Part shown: piece by piece, positions 7,310-16,692 of the stretch | Numbering within the stretch: position 1 is the first letter of the stretch | Layout of the letters: each line of letters begins with the position of its first letter | NCBI GenBank assembly: GCA_045644545.1 | Contig: JAZRHC010000011.1 | Span: forward strand, 1-64,000 | Direction of reading: 5' to 3' | Length of the DNA stretch: 64,000 nucleotides | DNA from: Scatosoma sp045644545 | Lineage (GTDB): Bacteria; Bacillota; Clostridia; Christensenellales; Borkfalkiaceae | Position numbers and translations under genes: made by a program | The notes under the pieces: generated by a model | What the model was told of the DNA's origin: nothing | The model's database searches: none | The model's input: the letters and a program-made list of their open reading frames with translations, nothing else

Positions 7310-9319
7310 TCAGTTCAAAACGATATCTTTCAGCCGATTATATTTGCGTATCGCCGCGTTTCGAAGGGCTTCCGTATCGTATCTGCCCTCGAAAGCCTCG
7401 TCGGAAAGCTTCTTCGCGACGAAGATCACCTGCGTGGGATATTTTAAATTTTTAATATCCGAAAGCATTTTCCCCGACTGCCGCGTGCCAAAGAAATCCC
7501 CGCTCCCGCGCATTTCAAGGTCCTTTTCCGCGATCTTGAAGCCGTCCGTTTCGTTCTTGATCGTCAAAAGCCGCTCTTTCGCGTTTTGGCTCTCCGCGCC
7601 CATCAAAAGGAAGCAATAGCTCTTATCTGCGCCGCGCCCGACTCTGCCTCGAAGCTGGTGGAGCTGCGAAAGCCCGAACCGTTCTGCGTTATAAATAATC
7701 ATAATCGTCGCGTTCGGCACGTCCACCCCGACCTCGATCACCGTCGTGGAAACGAGGCAATCGTAGGCTTTTTGCTTAAACGCCGTCATCACTTCCGCCT
7801 TTTCTTTTTCCTTCATTCTGCCGTGTAACAGCCCGAATCTCACCCTCGGCAAGCGGTTTTTCAATTCCTCGTACAGCTCTTTTACGCTGATCAGCGCGCC
7901 TTCCTCGTCGTCCTCGTCGATCTTCGAGCACACGAAATAGGCTTGCTTGCCCTTTTGCACTTCCCCGTCCACGTAGTCGAGCATTCCCTCGTATTTGCTT
8001 TCGGGCACGATACTCGTGGAAATTTCCTGCCGTGCCTTGGGCTTGTCCGTGATACTCGTCACGTCCAAATCCCCGTAGAAAATAAGCGAAAGGGTACGGG
8101 GAATAGGCGTCGCGCTCATAACCAGCATATCCGCGCCCACCCCTTTTTCTGCGAGCGCGTTTCTTTGCGCCACGCCGAAACGGTGTTGTTCGTCGCACAC
8201 GATAAAAGAAAGATCGGGAATCTCCACGTCCCCTTGAAAGATCGCGTGCGTGCCGCAGAGGATATCGATCTCCCCCGCTTTCAGCCGCGCCTTTAACTCC
8301 CGTTTTTCCTTCGCCGTCATACCGCCCGAAAGATATCCCACCTCGTAGTCGGGGAAATATTTTTTGAGCACCGCGTAGTTTTGCGCCGCGAGCACTTCGG
8401 TGGGGGAAAGATACGCCGCCTTATAGCCACTTTTCACCGCCATAAAAATCCCGCAGAGGGCGACCGCCGTTTTGCCACTCCCCACGTCCCCTTGCACGAG
8501 CCGATTCATTCGCGTGGGAGAATACACGCTTTCGAAAATATCGTTCACAGCGCGTTTTTGTCCGTCCGTCAGCTCGAACCCGAACCGCTCGGAAAATTTC
8601 TTCACCTCTTCGCCCGTGACTGTATATTTATGCAATCGGACGTCCTCTTTCCCGCCCTTGATAATTTTAAACGCGGAAACGAGCACGAAATATTCTTCGA
8701 GCGCGATCCGCTCGCTCGCCGCGTCCTTCAACGCCCCGTCCGTTGGATTATGCACTTCGTGATAAGCCTTCACCAGCGAACCGATCCCGTATTTATCCAA
8801 TAGCTTTTGCGGGATCACGGAATTCAAATTCGTCTTTAAAAGGGCTTCCTTCACCGCGTCGCGCACGATCTTTTGACTGAGCTTTCCCTTTAAGGAATAA
8901 ACGGGCAAAATGCCTTTCAAGCGATAATTTTTATCGAGCGGCTCGAAGGTGGGATTGACCAAGGAAATCTGACCGTATTTGTTCTGCACCCTGCCGTAGA
9001 AAAGGTATTCGCCCGCTTTGAGCTTTTGCGCCACGTAGGGCTGATTAAACCAAACGGCGGTGAACGCCAGCCCGTCCTGCGAGCAATACGCCTTTACGAC
9101 TTTAAGCCTTGAAGCGTAGTTCACGGGCGCGAGCCGCGTGACCTCGCACGCGATCAAGACCATATCGTTATGATACGCCGTTTTAAGCGAGGCGCGCTCG
9201 GTGAGATCGAGATAGGCGCGCGGATAGTAGCGGACGAGATCCTCCACTTCGAAAATGCCGAGCTTATTAAATTCTTTCTCTCTTTTTTCGCCGATCGAGC
9301 GAAGGGAAGAAAGCTTCAT
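7310..9319 (-). CDS. recG: ATP-dependent DNA helicase RecG
   Basis: 669 residues from ATG 9317-9319 (GGAGG five bases upstream). Remodels stalled forks and Holliday junctions. The N-terminal wedge domain with an OB fold precedes an SF2 helicase core. Walker A is GDVGSGKTAVA, motif II is DEQHRFGV, motif III is MSATPIPRTL, and the motif VI/TRG region is QLRGRVGRG. The length matches the family. It follows fakA with a 126-bp gap, as in Bacillus where recG also lies after the fakA homologue. Confidence 0.96.
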   Translation of the reverse strand: MKLSSLRSIGEKREKEFNKLGIFEVEDLVRYYPRAYLDLTERASLKTAYHNDMVLIACEVTRLAPVNYASRLKVVKAYCSQDGLAFTAVWFNQPYVAQKLKAGEYLFYGRVQNKYGQISLVNPTFEPLDKNYRLKGILPVYSLKGKLSQKIVRDAVKEALLKTNLNSVIPQKLLDKYGIGSLVKAYHEVHNPTDGALKDAASERIALEEYFVLVSAFKIIKGGKEDVRLHKYTVTGEEVKKFSERFGFELTDGQKRAVNDIFESVYSPTRMNRLVQGDVGSGKTAVALCGIFMAVKSGYKAAYLSPTEVLAAQNYAVLKKYFPDYEVGYLSGGMTAKEKRELKARLKAGEIDILCGTHAIFQGDVEIPDLSFIVCDEQHRFGVAQRNALAEKGVGADMLVMSATPIPRTLSLIFYGDLDVTSITDKPKARQEISTSIVPESKYEGMLDYVDGEVQKGKQAYFVCSKIDEDDEEGALISVKELYEELKNRLPRVRFGLLHGRMKEKEKAEVMTAFKQKAYDCLVSTTVIEVGVDVPNATIMIIYNAERFGLSQLHQLRGRVGRGADKSYCFLLMGAESQNAKERLLTIKNETDGFKIAEKDLEMRGSGDFFGTRQSGKMLSDIKNLKYPTQVIFVAKKLSDEAFEGRYDTEALRNAAIRKYNRLKDIVLN

Positions 9320-9445
9320 TTCCGCCTCCAAAACCGCACGCAAACGATATAAAAAGCGAGAAAAGCGCCGCCGCTCCTCCCGCTTTCGTAGTATTTATTT
9401 TTGCATAAATATTTATAATTATACATTTTTCAGCAATTTATGCGT

Positions 9446-11086
9446 TTATTCCAAAGAAATCAAATAGTAATATACGGGTTGCCCGCCGCTGTGGAAATCC
9501 ACGTCGCAGTCGGGATATTTTTCCGCAATCTCCGCCGCGAGCGCTTCCGCGTCGTCCGACTTCACGTCCTCGCCGTAATAAAGGGTGATCACCTGATGGA
9601 AATCCTCTTTCATTCTGCCGATCAGTTTCAACACCGTTTCGGAAACGTTTTGGGATTTTGCGAGAATCTTCTTATCGTCAAGCCCTATAATATCCCCTTC
9701 CTTGATAGAGAAGCCGTTGAGCGAGGTGTTGCGCACCGAATGAGTGACCTGACCCGCTTTCACGTTGTCGAGCGCGTGCAACATATTCGTCTTGTTTTCT
9801 TCCACGCTGACTTCGGGGTTAAATTCAAGCGCCGCCGCAAACCCTTGCGGTACGTTCTTGGTCGGGATCACGTGAATGGTCTTATTTTGCACGAGGTTTT
9901 TCGCCTGCTCCGCCGCGAGAATAATGTTTTTATTGTTGGGGAACACGAACACGTGCTCCGCGTTGATCTTCTGCGCCGCTTGCGCAATATCCGCCGCCGA
10001 CGGGTTCATCGTTTGCCCGCCTTCGATAATGCGATCGACGAACAAATCCTTAAAGATATCCGAGAGTCCTTGCCCTGCGCAGATCGCGAGCATACCCATT
10101 TCCTTCTTTTCCGCTTCCAGCTTGGCTTTGAGCTGACGGTTCTGTTCGAGCATATTCTCGATCTTAGGTCTGTCGAGCTCCCCAAGCTCCAACGCGTAAG
10201 TAAGCGCTTTGCCGGGTTGGTTGGTATGCACGTGCACCTTCACGAGGTCAAGATCCCCGATACAAATCACGCTGTCGCCGAGATTCATCAATTTTTCGCG
10301 CAAACGGTCGATATCCGCAAGCGTAGTGCTCTTTTTAAGGTTAATAATAAAGAATTCCGTGCAATAAGCGAACTGAATTTCCCCTAAATCGAGGTTGATA
10401 ATATCCGAATTATCCCCGAAATCGTCGGTCGGTTGATCGGCGGAATCGACGGCAACCTCTTCCACCTCTTCGCCCGTCAGCGTCGCCGCAAACCCTTTGA
10501 TAATGGTCATAAGCCCAACGCCGCCCGAGTCCACGACCCCTGCTTTTTTAAGTACGGGCAACAGCTCGGGAGTTTTGGCAAGCGCCTTGTCGCCCGCCGC
10601 GATCACTTCCGCGAAGAACTCCTCGAACGTCTTTTTCTTCGAAGCGATCTTGCTCGCGTGCTCGCTCATCATACGAACGACCGTTAAGATCGTGCCTTCC
10701 TTGGGCACGGACACCGCGCCGTAAGCAACCTTCGTGCCCGCCTCCATCGCCTTTGCAAAGGTTTTGGTATCAAACTCGCCGCCACATTCGCGAACGACGG
10801 AACAAATCCCCTTTAAGATCTGAGAAAGAATAACGCCCGAATTTCCTCTCGCGCCCTTTAAAGCGCCTTTGGAGATCGCGTCGCAAATCTCCATAAACGC
10901 GTTCGAGGAACACGTGGAAAGCTCCTTGACCGCCGACTGCATCGTGAGCGACATATTCGTGCCCGTATCGCCGTCGGGAACGGGGAATACGTTCAAAGCG
11001 TCCACTTTCGCCCGATTGTTCTCAAGCGATTTCGCGCCGACGAGAATCATTTTGCGGAATTCGGTACTGTTTATTGTTTTATGCAT
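9446..11086 (-). CDS. fakA: Fatty acid kinase FakA (DAK2 / YloV family)
   Basis: 546 residues. Phosphorylates FakB-bound fatty acids so that exogenous fatty acids can enter phospholipid synthesis. The N-terminal DAK2/DhaL-type kinase domain has NVFPVPDGDTGTNM and KGARGNSGVILSQ. A central cysteine-bearing domain (FAYCTEFFI region) and a C-terminal DegV-like domain follow. It lies after the Asp23 gene in the conserved order rpmB / asp23-fakA-recG. The DegV protein at 4438 is a candidate FakB partner. Confidence 0.93.
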   Translation of the reverse strand: MHKTINSTEFRKMILVGAKSLENNRAKVDALNVFPVPDGDTGTNMSLTMQSAVKELSTCSSNAFMEICDAISKGALKGARGNSGVILSQILKGICSVVRECGGEFDTKTFAKAMEAGTKVAYGAVSVPKEGTILTVVRMMSEHASKIASKKKTFEEFFAEVIAAGDKALAKTPELLPVLKKAGVVDSGGVGLMTIIKGFAATLTGEEVEEVAVDSADQPTDDFGDNSDIINLDLGEIQFAYCTEFFIINLKKSTTLADIDRLREKLMNLGDSVICIGDLDLVKVHVHTNQPGKALTYALELGELDRPKIENMLEQNRQLKAKLEAEKKEMGMLAICAGQGLSDIFKDLFVDRIIEGGQTMNPSAADIAQAAQKINAEHVFVFPNNKNIILAAEQAKNLVQNKTIHVIPTKNVPQGFAAALEFNPEVSVEENKTNMLHALDNVKAGQVTHSVRNTSLNGFSIKEGDIIGLDDKKILAKSQNVSETVLKLIGRMKEDFHQVITLYYGEDVKSDDAEALAAEIAEKYPDCDVDFHSGGQPVYYYLISLE

Positions 11087-11204
11087 TTTTAATGCTCCTT
11101 ATAATCGATTTAATAAGAAGGGTAGAGAATGCGCTGTAAGGAAAAATCAAAGGAATCGCGCCGTTTGAATGCGTATCGGCGCCGCGCAAGGGAATTTCTT
11201 CCCG

Positions 11205-11552
11205 TTATCTTTTTACCCCGACGACGTTCACGTTCACCGTGTTGACGATCATACCGGTAAATCTTTCCAATTTGTATTTGACCGCCTCTTTCAAAGAATC
11301 GGCAACCGCGTCAATGGAAACGCCGTATTTCACAACGACGGAAACGTCGATGTAAATTCTGTTCCCCGAAGTGAACACCTTAATACCGTCCAAAGCTTCC
11401 TTTAAAGAATATTTGGCGCATTTTTTCGACGAACGGCGCGCGTAAACGCCTACGATCCCATAGGACTCGATCGCAGTGTGAGAGGCGACTTTTGCTATCG
11501 CAAGGTCGTTGATAGAAATTTTGCCGTAAGCATTACTGGTATTAACTGCCAT
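11205..11552 (-). CDS. Asp23/Gls24 family envelope stress protein
   Basis: 115 residues from ATG 11550-11552 with a GGAG site; the upstream GTG overlaps the ribosome-binding site and is rejected. The Asp23 domain spans the whole protein (YGKISINDLAIAKVASHTA, then alternating beta strands such as RIYIDVSVVVKYG). Family members associate with the cytoplasmic face of the membrane in Bacillota. It is divergent from rpmB and cotranscribed with fakA. Confidence 0.9.
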   Translation of the reverse strand: MAVNTSNAYGKISINDLAIAKVASHTAIESYGIVGVYARRSSKKCAKYSLKEALDGIKVFTSGNRIYIDVSVVVKYGVSIDAVADSLKEAVKYKLERFTGMIVNTVNVNVVGVKR

Positions 11553-11576
11553 AATTTTCACTCCAAGTTCTTATCC

Positions 11577-11605
11577 ATTGTACACTATTTCTTTGAATTT
11601 GGCAA
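11577..11605 (-). promoter_or_regulatory. Promoter of asp23-fakA
   Basis: Minus-strand TTGCCA (11600-11605), 17-bp spacer and TACAAT (11577-11582), 24 bp before the start codon. Confidence 0.7.
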
Positions 11606-11665
11606 GCAAATTTTTGTATTTATAAATATTTTTTAAATTTTTTGTCTTTTTGGGCGCGTTTTTAA

Positions 11666-11694
11666 TTGCTTTTTCGCGGAAATAATGCTATATT
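11666..11694 (+). promoter_or_regulatory. Promoter of rpmB
   Basis: TTGCTT (11666-11671), 17-bp spacer and TATATT (11689-11694). It leaves a leader of about 90 nt before rpmB. Confidence 0.6.
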
Positions 11695-11792
11695 ATAAAT
11701 GCTTGTTTTGCGCCTTGCGGAAAAGCGGAAGAAAATCTTTCCGCACGCGCGAAGTAAAATAAGGCAAAATAATCTCACTCGGAGGTGTCAAT

Positions 11793-11975
11793 ATGTCAAG
11801 AGTATGCAATATCTGCGGTAAGGGCCAAGCTTCGGGCAACAACGTCAGCCACTCCAACCGTAAAACGAGAAGAACTTTCAAAGTCAACGTGCAGAAAGTC
11901 AGCTACGTGGAAAACGGTAAGGAAACGACGGGTTACGTGTGCGCAAGATGCTTGAAGAAAGCTGAACGCGCGTAA
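11793..11975 (+). CDS. rpmB: 50S ribosomal protein L28
   Basis: 60 residues, complete. A CNIC pair near the N-terminus and a CARC pair near the C-terminus show the zinc-binding (C+) form of L28. The core SHSNRKTRRTFKVNVQKV is typical. A strong GGAGGTG lies seven bases before the ATG. It is monocistronic, divergent from asp23, with its own promoter and terminator. Confidence 0.97.
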   Translation: MSRVCNICGKGQASGNNVSHSNRKTRRTFKVNVQKVSYVENGKETTGYVCARCLKKAERA

Positions 11976-12011
11976 CGTATTTGCGCCGCGGCGCAAACGA
12001 AGAAATCTCTT

Positions 12012-12040
12012 GACTGTTTGCTAAGCAAACAGTCTTTTTT
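12012..12040 (+). terminator. Intrinsic terminator of rpmB
   Basis: Perfect 11-bp stem GACTGTTTGCT / AGCAAACAGTC followed by six T. Confidence 0.92.
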
Positions 12041-12058
12041 CGTTTCCATAAAAAGTAA

Positions 12059-12090
12059 AACGGACTATTCTCTTTTAAGGATAGTCCGTT
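12059..12090 (-). terminator. Terminator of rpe (minus strand)
   Basis: AACGGACTAT (12059-12068) pairs with ATAGTCCGTT (12081-12090). Read leftwards it runs into a T-rich tract, just after the rpe stop codon. Confidence 0.8.
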
Positions 12091-12095
12091 TTCTT

Positions 12096-12749
12096 TCACG
12101 CCTTTAACGCGGCAATCGCTTTCGCGCGGTCGGAGGCTTTAAACACCGCGCTCCCCGCCACGATCACGTTCGCGCCCGCCGCCTTCACTTCCGCAACGTT
12201 CTCTGCGCTTACTCCGCCGTCGATCTCGATATCGATATTCTTTCCGCACTTTTCGACGATCGCTTTCACCTCGCGAAGCTTATCGAGCGCTTCGGGAATA
12301 AACTTCTGCCCACCGAACCCAGGGAATACGCTCATTACGAGCACCATATCGCACGTAGGGATCACGTCGGCGATCTTCGAAACGGGGGTATCGGGATTGA
12401 TGACCGCGCCGCATTTCACGCCCGTAGACTTGATAAGCTCCAACACTTCCTTTAAATTGTCTTGACAAGCCTCCCAGTGTACGGTGATAATATCCGCGCC
12501 CGCTTTTGCGAAGCGTTCGACGTATTTTTCGGGGTGTACGATCATTAAATGGCAATCGAGGGGCAGAGAAGTGATCTTGCGAAGATCCTCGACCATTTTA
12601 ATCCCGAAGGTGATATTATTGACGAACACGCCGTCCATCACGTCGCAATGCACGACGTCCGCGCCGCATTCTTCCAAAGATTTGACTTCCTCGCCCATTT
12701 TGGAAAAGTCCGCCGATAAAATAGAGGGTGCGATTTTGATATTGTTCAT
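12096..12749 (-). CDS. rpe: Ribulose-phosphate 3-epimerase
   Basis: 217 residues from ATG 12747-12749 (AAAGGAG upstream); the longer reading runs into the preceding gene. Interconverts ribulose-5-phosphate and xylulose-5-phosphate in the pentose phosphate pathway. A TIM barrel with the metal ligands in IAPSILSADF, CDVMDGVFV, LDCHLMI and IDIEIDGGVSAEN; the phosphate loop is NVIVAGSAVF. It follows the YgjV-like gene by 13 bp. Confidence 0.96.
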   Translation of the reverse strand: MNNIKIAPSILSADFSKMGEEVKSLEECGADVVHCDVMDGVFVNNITFGIKMVEDLRKITSLPLDCHLMIVHPEKYVERFAKAGADIITVHWEACQDNLKEVLELIKSTGVKCGAVINPDTPVSKIADVIPTCDMVLVMSVFPGFGGQKFIPEALDKLREVKAIVEKCGKNIDIEIDGGVSAENVAEVKAAGANVIVAGSAVFKASDRAKAIAALKA

Positions 12750-12762
12750 AAACTGTACTCCT

Positions 12763-13320
12763 TTACAAACGCCAAGCGTTTGGTTTTTTACTTTTGAAAA
12801 TATGATATTTAAATATGGAAAGAATATTCGCGCCGAGCTCGAACGAATAGGATACGACGGTAAACACCGCCGCACCCGCAAGCGCGTTATACGCGATAGA
12901 AAGCAAGGTCGGCAAAAGCGTTAAAAACCGCATAATTTTTAAATCGCGAATACGGAAGGTAAACGCGTATAAAACGAGCGCGGTAAGACAAATCAAATCG
13001 AGCGACTGCGCCGTTTTGAGTATTAAAAAATTCACGAAGCCGTAGGAGGCGATCGTCAGCGCAGAGAACAAAAACGCCAGCTCGATCGGCGCGGCTTTGC
13101 CCTTGCTTTCGAACGCGTAATAAGTAAGCGTGCGCAGTAGCCCGACGAACAGCCCGATCATTGCGAAATATTGCCCGCCGAACAGATACGAAGCGATCAA
13201 AAACACGATTCCGAGCGACTGAAAGAGCAGATAGAACTTTTTATTCGAAAAGAAATAACTCGCCGCGATAAGCGCCATCGCGATAAAGCTCGTAAGAAAC
13301 GTTAAAATTTCAAACAGCAT
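12763..13320 (-). CDS. YgjV-like inner-membrane protein
   Basis: 185 residues with about six hydrophobic segments separated by short charged loops, from LTFLTSFIAMALIAASYFF at the start to SILSIAYNALAGAAVFTVV near the end. Size, the paired-helix pattern and the LFVGLLRTLTYY segment resemble the YgjV family of small membrane proteins. The function is not established. It lies between rlmN and rpe, where many Bacillota carry the stp-prkC-rsgA genes, and is cotranscribed with rpe. Confidence 0.6.
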   Translation of the reverse strand: MLFEILTFLTSFIAMALIAASYFFSNKKFYLLFQSLGIVFLIASYLFGGQYFAMIGLFVGLLRTLTYYAFESKGKAAPIELAFLFSALTIASYGFVNFLILKTAQSLDLICLTALVLYAFTFRIRDLKIMRFLTLLPTLLSIAYNALAGAAVFTVVSYSFELGANILSIFKYHIFKSKKPNAWRL

Positions 13321-13456
13321 TTATTCATTCCTTCCTAATTTGATTTTTCTCCTGATTACAAGGATAGCGCACGAATGCAGCACCGTCGCCGTCAACGCCT
13401 AAGTAATCGGATAACAAAGATAAATCGTGGCGATCGGAAAACCCCTTTCGTAGTTC

Positions 13457-14515
13457 CTACCGTTTTTCCTCTATATAGCTCGCGCGGAGCTGTCCGCACG
13501 CACCCCCGATTTCTACGCCGATCTGACGGCGCAACGTGGCGGAAAGCCCGCCCTTTTCCAAAATGCCCAAAAACCTATACGCCGCTTTATCGGAAATACT
13601 TTTTAATTCCCGTTCCTTCACCTCGTTTAATCGGATAAGGTTGACGTGGCAGGGCTTTCCTTTTAAAAGGGCAACGAGCGCTTTGGCGTGCTCCTCGTCG
13701 CAGTTTTCGCCGTCGATAAGGGTATATTCGAAATAATATCTTCGCCCCGTTTTTTGGAAATAATACGCGCACGCCTTCAAGATTTCTTCGATCTTATACG
13801 CCTTCGCCACGGGCATAGTCCGCGCCCTGTCCTCGTCGCTCGTCGCGTGCAGGGAAACGGTCAAATTCAAAGGAATCCCCTCGTCGGCAAGCTTATACAT
13901 TTTCGGCACGATCCCGCAGGTGGAAAGAGAGATATTCCGCGCGGAGATTCTCGCGCCCTCTTCCGCGGTAACGTTCTTTAAAAACTTCACGACCTCGTCG
14001 TAGTTATCGAGCGGCTCGCCGCTCCCCATCAAAACGATATTCGTCACGGCGCGGGCAGTTTTTCCGTCCCCTTCCACGTCCTTTTTATGGAGCGCGTTCA
14101 CCACGAGTATTTGCGAGAGTATTTCCCCCGCCGTGAGGTTTCGCACCAAGCCTCCGAGCGTGGAAGCGCAGAATTTGCACCCCATTCTGCACCCCACCTG
14201 CGTGGAAACGCATTGCGTGTAGCCGTATTTATATTTCATCAGCACGCCCTCGACGAGGTTTCCGTCGGCAAGCTCGAACAGGTATTTTTCCGTGCCGTCC
14301 TGCGCGGAGAAGGTTTCGCGAATCTTTACGGGCTGATTCTCGTAAACTTCGAGCAATTTTTCTTTAAACGCTTTGGAAAGGGAAGTAATCCCGTCGATAG
14401 TTTTCCCCTGCGTTAAGCCCTCGTAGAGCTGTTTTGCTCGGAACTTTTTCTCCCCGAGAGAAAGCACGAGCCCTTCAATTTCCGCATACGATAAATCTTG
14501 CAATATTTTTTTCAT
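13457..14515 (-). CDS. rlmN: 23S rRNA / tRNA adenine-C2 methyltransferase RlmN (radical SAM)
   Basis: 352 residues. Methylates C2 of A2503 in 23S rRNA and A37 in tRNA by a radical-SAM mechanism. The CRMGCKFC motif (Cx3Cx2C) binds the 4Fe-4S cluster. CVSTQVGC lies upstream, MGSGEPLDNYD is the SAM-binding GGEP-like motif, and the second catalytic cysteine falls in the C-terminal IGVEIGGACGQL. It overlaps rsmB by 4 bp (ATGA), showing translational coupling. Confidence 0.95.
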   Translation of the reverse strand: MKKILQDLSYAEIEGLVLSLGEKKFRAKQLYEGLTQGKTIDGITSLSKAFKEKLLEVYENQPVKIRETFSAQDGTEKYLFELADGNLVEGVLMKYKYGYTQCVSTQVGCRMGCKFCASTLGGLVRNLTAGEILSQILVVNALHKKDVEGDGKTARAVTNIVLMGSGEPLDNYDEVVKFLKNVTAEEGARISARNISLSTCGIVPKMYKLADEGIPLNLTVSLHATSDEDRARTMPVAKAYKIEEILKACAYYFQKTGRRYYFEYTLIDGENCDEEHAKALVALLKGKPCHVNLIRLNEVKERELKSISDKAAYRFLGILEKGGLSATLRRQIGVEIGGACGQLRASYIEEKR

Positions 14516-15750
14516 TCGGCTCTCCTCGTCATTTTCGCCACGTAGAAGCCCGCGCCAAAGGCGGTATCGGGCAGAAACTGCAACCCGTATTTCTTTCTTT
14601 CGTGCGCGAGCGGACTTTCGATCGGCGCGGCGGTAAATTCGGGATTATTCTTCAAAAATTCCCCCACGATTCCGTCGTTCTCCGCTTCGAATACCGAACA
14701 GGTCGAATAATATAACGCCCCGCCTTTTTTTACGTACTTTGCCACCGCGCTTAAAATCGCCGTTTGCGCGGTTTTCAGCCCCGCGTAGTCCCGCTTATTT
14801 CCCGCGAGCTTGATATCGGGGTTTTCGCTTACCGTGCCGAATCCCGAGCAGGGCACGTCGCATAACGCGCCGTCGAATTTATCCGCGAACGCCTCGTCGT
14901 AAACGGAGCTGTCCTTTTGCCTTTCCTCGATATTTTCCGCGCCCATACGCGTTTTGTATTGCCGAATGAGCTCCACGCGGTGCGGGTGCAATTCAAACGC
15001 CGTCACGCGCCCGCATTTTTTTGCAAGCAACACGGACTTCCCGCCCGGCGCGGCGCACGCGTCGAGGAAGTTTTCGCACGGGGAAACGATATCGCAAATC
15101 GCGATGCTCCCCACCGACTGAAAGGTGTATTCGCCCGCGTCGAATCCCTCGTCGCGAACGAAGCTCGTAAAAATATAAGTATGCGGGAAAGGCGTTTGGA
15201 TATGCGTTTTGGAAAGATATTTCTCCTCTCCTTTTTCGAAGCGCACCGACACCCCCGCCGACTTCGCGCCCGCGATTTTTTCCGCGCGATCGCCGTATTC
15301 TTTTTTCAGCTTTTTATATTCCTCCAAAGGATAGGAAAGCCTGATCGCTTCCCCCTCTACGCCTTTGGGAAGCGCGCCGAAAACTTTCGCTTGATCAAAC
15401 CTTCTAAGGAAGGCGTTCACGAACCCCGAAACGCCCGATTTTCCGAGCTTTTTGCACAGCCCCACCGCGCAGTCCGTTACCATATACCGTGGCTTTTCCA
15501 TAAACAAAAGCATATACAGCGAAATTTTGAGAATGGTGCGCACGGCAAGCTTAGGCGCTTTTGGCGCGTAACGCTTAATGCAAAAATCAAAATATCCGTC
15601 GTTTTCCAGCACGCCGTACACGATTTTGACCGTGCGAGAACGGTACTGTTCCTCGATATACGTATCCGCGATCGCCTGTTTGAGCCTCGCGCCGTCTGAA
15701 TAAATTTTCGTCAAAATCTGAAAGGGATCGTAAACGGGATTGCTCAACAT
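14512..15750 (-). CDS. rsmB: 16S rRNA (cytosine-967-C5) methyltransferase RsmB
   Basis: 412 residues. An N-terminal NusB-like RNA-binding domain (about 1-130) precedes a Rossmann methyltransferase. The SAM-binding ACAAPGGKSVLLA, the catalytic motif CDVPCSGFGT and the second-cysteine motif YYSTCSVFEAEN are intact. The start overlaps the end of fmt by 7 bp and the stop overlaps rlmN, so fmt-rsmB-rlmN form one tight operon. Confidence 0.94.
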   Translation of the reverse strand: MLSNPVYDPFQILTKIYSDGARLKQAIADTYIEEQYRSRTVKIVYGVLENDGYFDFCIKRYAPKAPKLAVRTILKISLYMLLFMEKPRYMVTDCAVGLCKKLGKSGVSGFVNAFLRRFDQAKVFGALPKGVEGEAIRLSYPLEEYKKLKKEYGDRAEKIAGAKSAGVSVRFEKGEEKYLSKTHIQTPFPHTYIFTSFVRDEGFDAGEYTFQSVGSIAICDIVSPCENFLDACAAPGGKSVLLAKKCGRVTAFELHPHRVELIRQYKTRMGAENIEERQKDSSVYDEAFADKFDGALCDVPCSGFGTVSENPDIKLAGNKRDYAGLKTAQTAILSAVAKYVKKGGALYYSTCSVFEAENDGIVGEFLKNNPEFTAAPIESPLAHERKKYGLQFLPDTAFGAGFYVAKMTRRAE

Positions 15751-16682
15751 TCCAGCACCTGACCTTTACGGGCTTTTCTGCCGTTCAAAAAATCTCCGCC
15801 CTTCATTCGTTTTCCGCCCGCGGCTTGCACCTCTAAAAGCTTCACCGCGCCGTCGCCGCATTTCACGACGAGCCCGCGCTTCACGCTCTCCGAAAGCACC
15901 TCGCCGCACGTCGCGCTCTCCTCGCCTTCTTCAAGCGAAGCTTTCTCGGCAAGATACACGTTGATTTTATTCCCGTCAAGGGCGGTATACGCAACGGGCG
16001 CGGGGTTCATTCCGCGCACTAAATCGACGATCTCCTTCGCCGTTTTCGTAAAGTCGATTTTCGCCTGTTCCTTGTGTATTTTTCGAACGACGTTCACCCC
16101 TTCCGCGCTTTGCTTGGTTAAGGTATATTCGCCCGTTTCAATGCGCTTTAACGCCTTCACGATCGCTTCCGCTCCAAGCACGGATAGCCGCTCGGAAAGC
16201 TCCCCGCAGGTTTCTTTTTCGCCGATCGGCGTGCGCTCTTCCAAAAGGATATCCCCTGAATCGAGCCCGAGCTCCGTTTTCATCACCGAAACGCCCGTTT
16301 GCGTTTCTCCCGCTAAAATACAGCTTTGAATAGGCGAAGCCCCACGGTACTTCGGGAGCAGCCCCGCGTGAATATTCCAAACGCCTTTGGGGAAAAGGTC
16401 TAAAACCTCTTGCGTTAAAATCTGCCCGTATGCGCAAGTCAACAAAAGCTCTCCGCCGAGCGCTTTCACCGCGGGAAGCTCGTCTTTGATTTTTTCGGGC
16501 TGCAAAACGGGGATTCCGAGCGCTTCCGCCGCGACCTTCACGGGCGGCGGGGTCAAAATTCCCTTTCTGCCTTGCGGCTTATCCGTCTGCGTAATCACGC
16601 CGACGACCGCAAAGCCGTTTTCGACGATTTTTGTAAGCGGCGCGACGGCAAATTCCGGCGTGCCCGCAAAAACGATTTTCAT
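15744..16682 (-). CDS. fmt: Methionyl-tRNA formyltransferase
   Basis: 312 residues. Formylates initiator Met-tRNA using 10-formyl-tetrahydrofolate. MKIVFAGTPEFAVAPL opens the Rossmann domain. WNIHAGLLPKYRGASPIQ carries the catalytic His and the SLLPxYRG-like loop, and ELGLDSGDIL the catalytic Asp region. The C-terminal OB-like domain is present. It follows def by 10 bp; the def-fmt pairing is the usual one. Confidence 0.96.
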   Translation of the reverse strand: MKIVFAGTPEFAVAPLTKIVENGFAVVGVITQTDKPQGRKGILTPPPVKVAAEALGIPVLQPEKIKDELPAVKALGGELLLTCAYGQILTQEVLDLFPKGVWNIHAGLLPKYRGASPIQSCILAGETQTGVSVMKTELGLDSGDILLEERTPIGEKETCGELSERLSVLGAEAIVKALKRIETGEYTLTKQSAEGVNVVRKIHKEQAKIDFTKTAKEIVDLVRGMNPAPVAYTALDGNKINVYLAEKASLEEGEESATCGEVLSESVKRGLVVKCGDGAVKLLEVQAAGGKRMKGGDFLNGRKARKGQVLEC

Positions 16683-16692
16683 AAAATCTCCC

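Noticed and set aside
13321..13456. Possible regulatory RNA between rlmN and the YgjV-like gene
   Set aside because: I could not find a promoter with a good -10, a terminator or a convincing structure; only the AAGGA site near the gene is clear.
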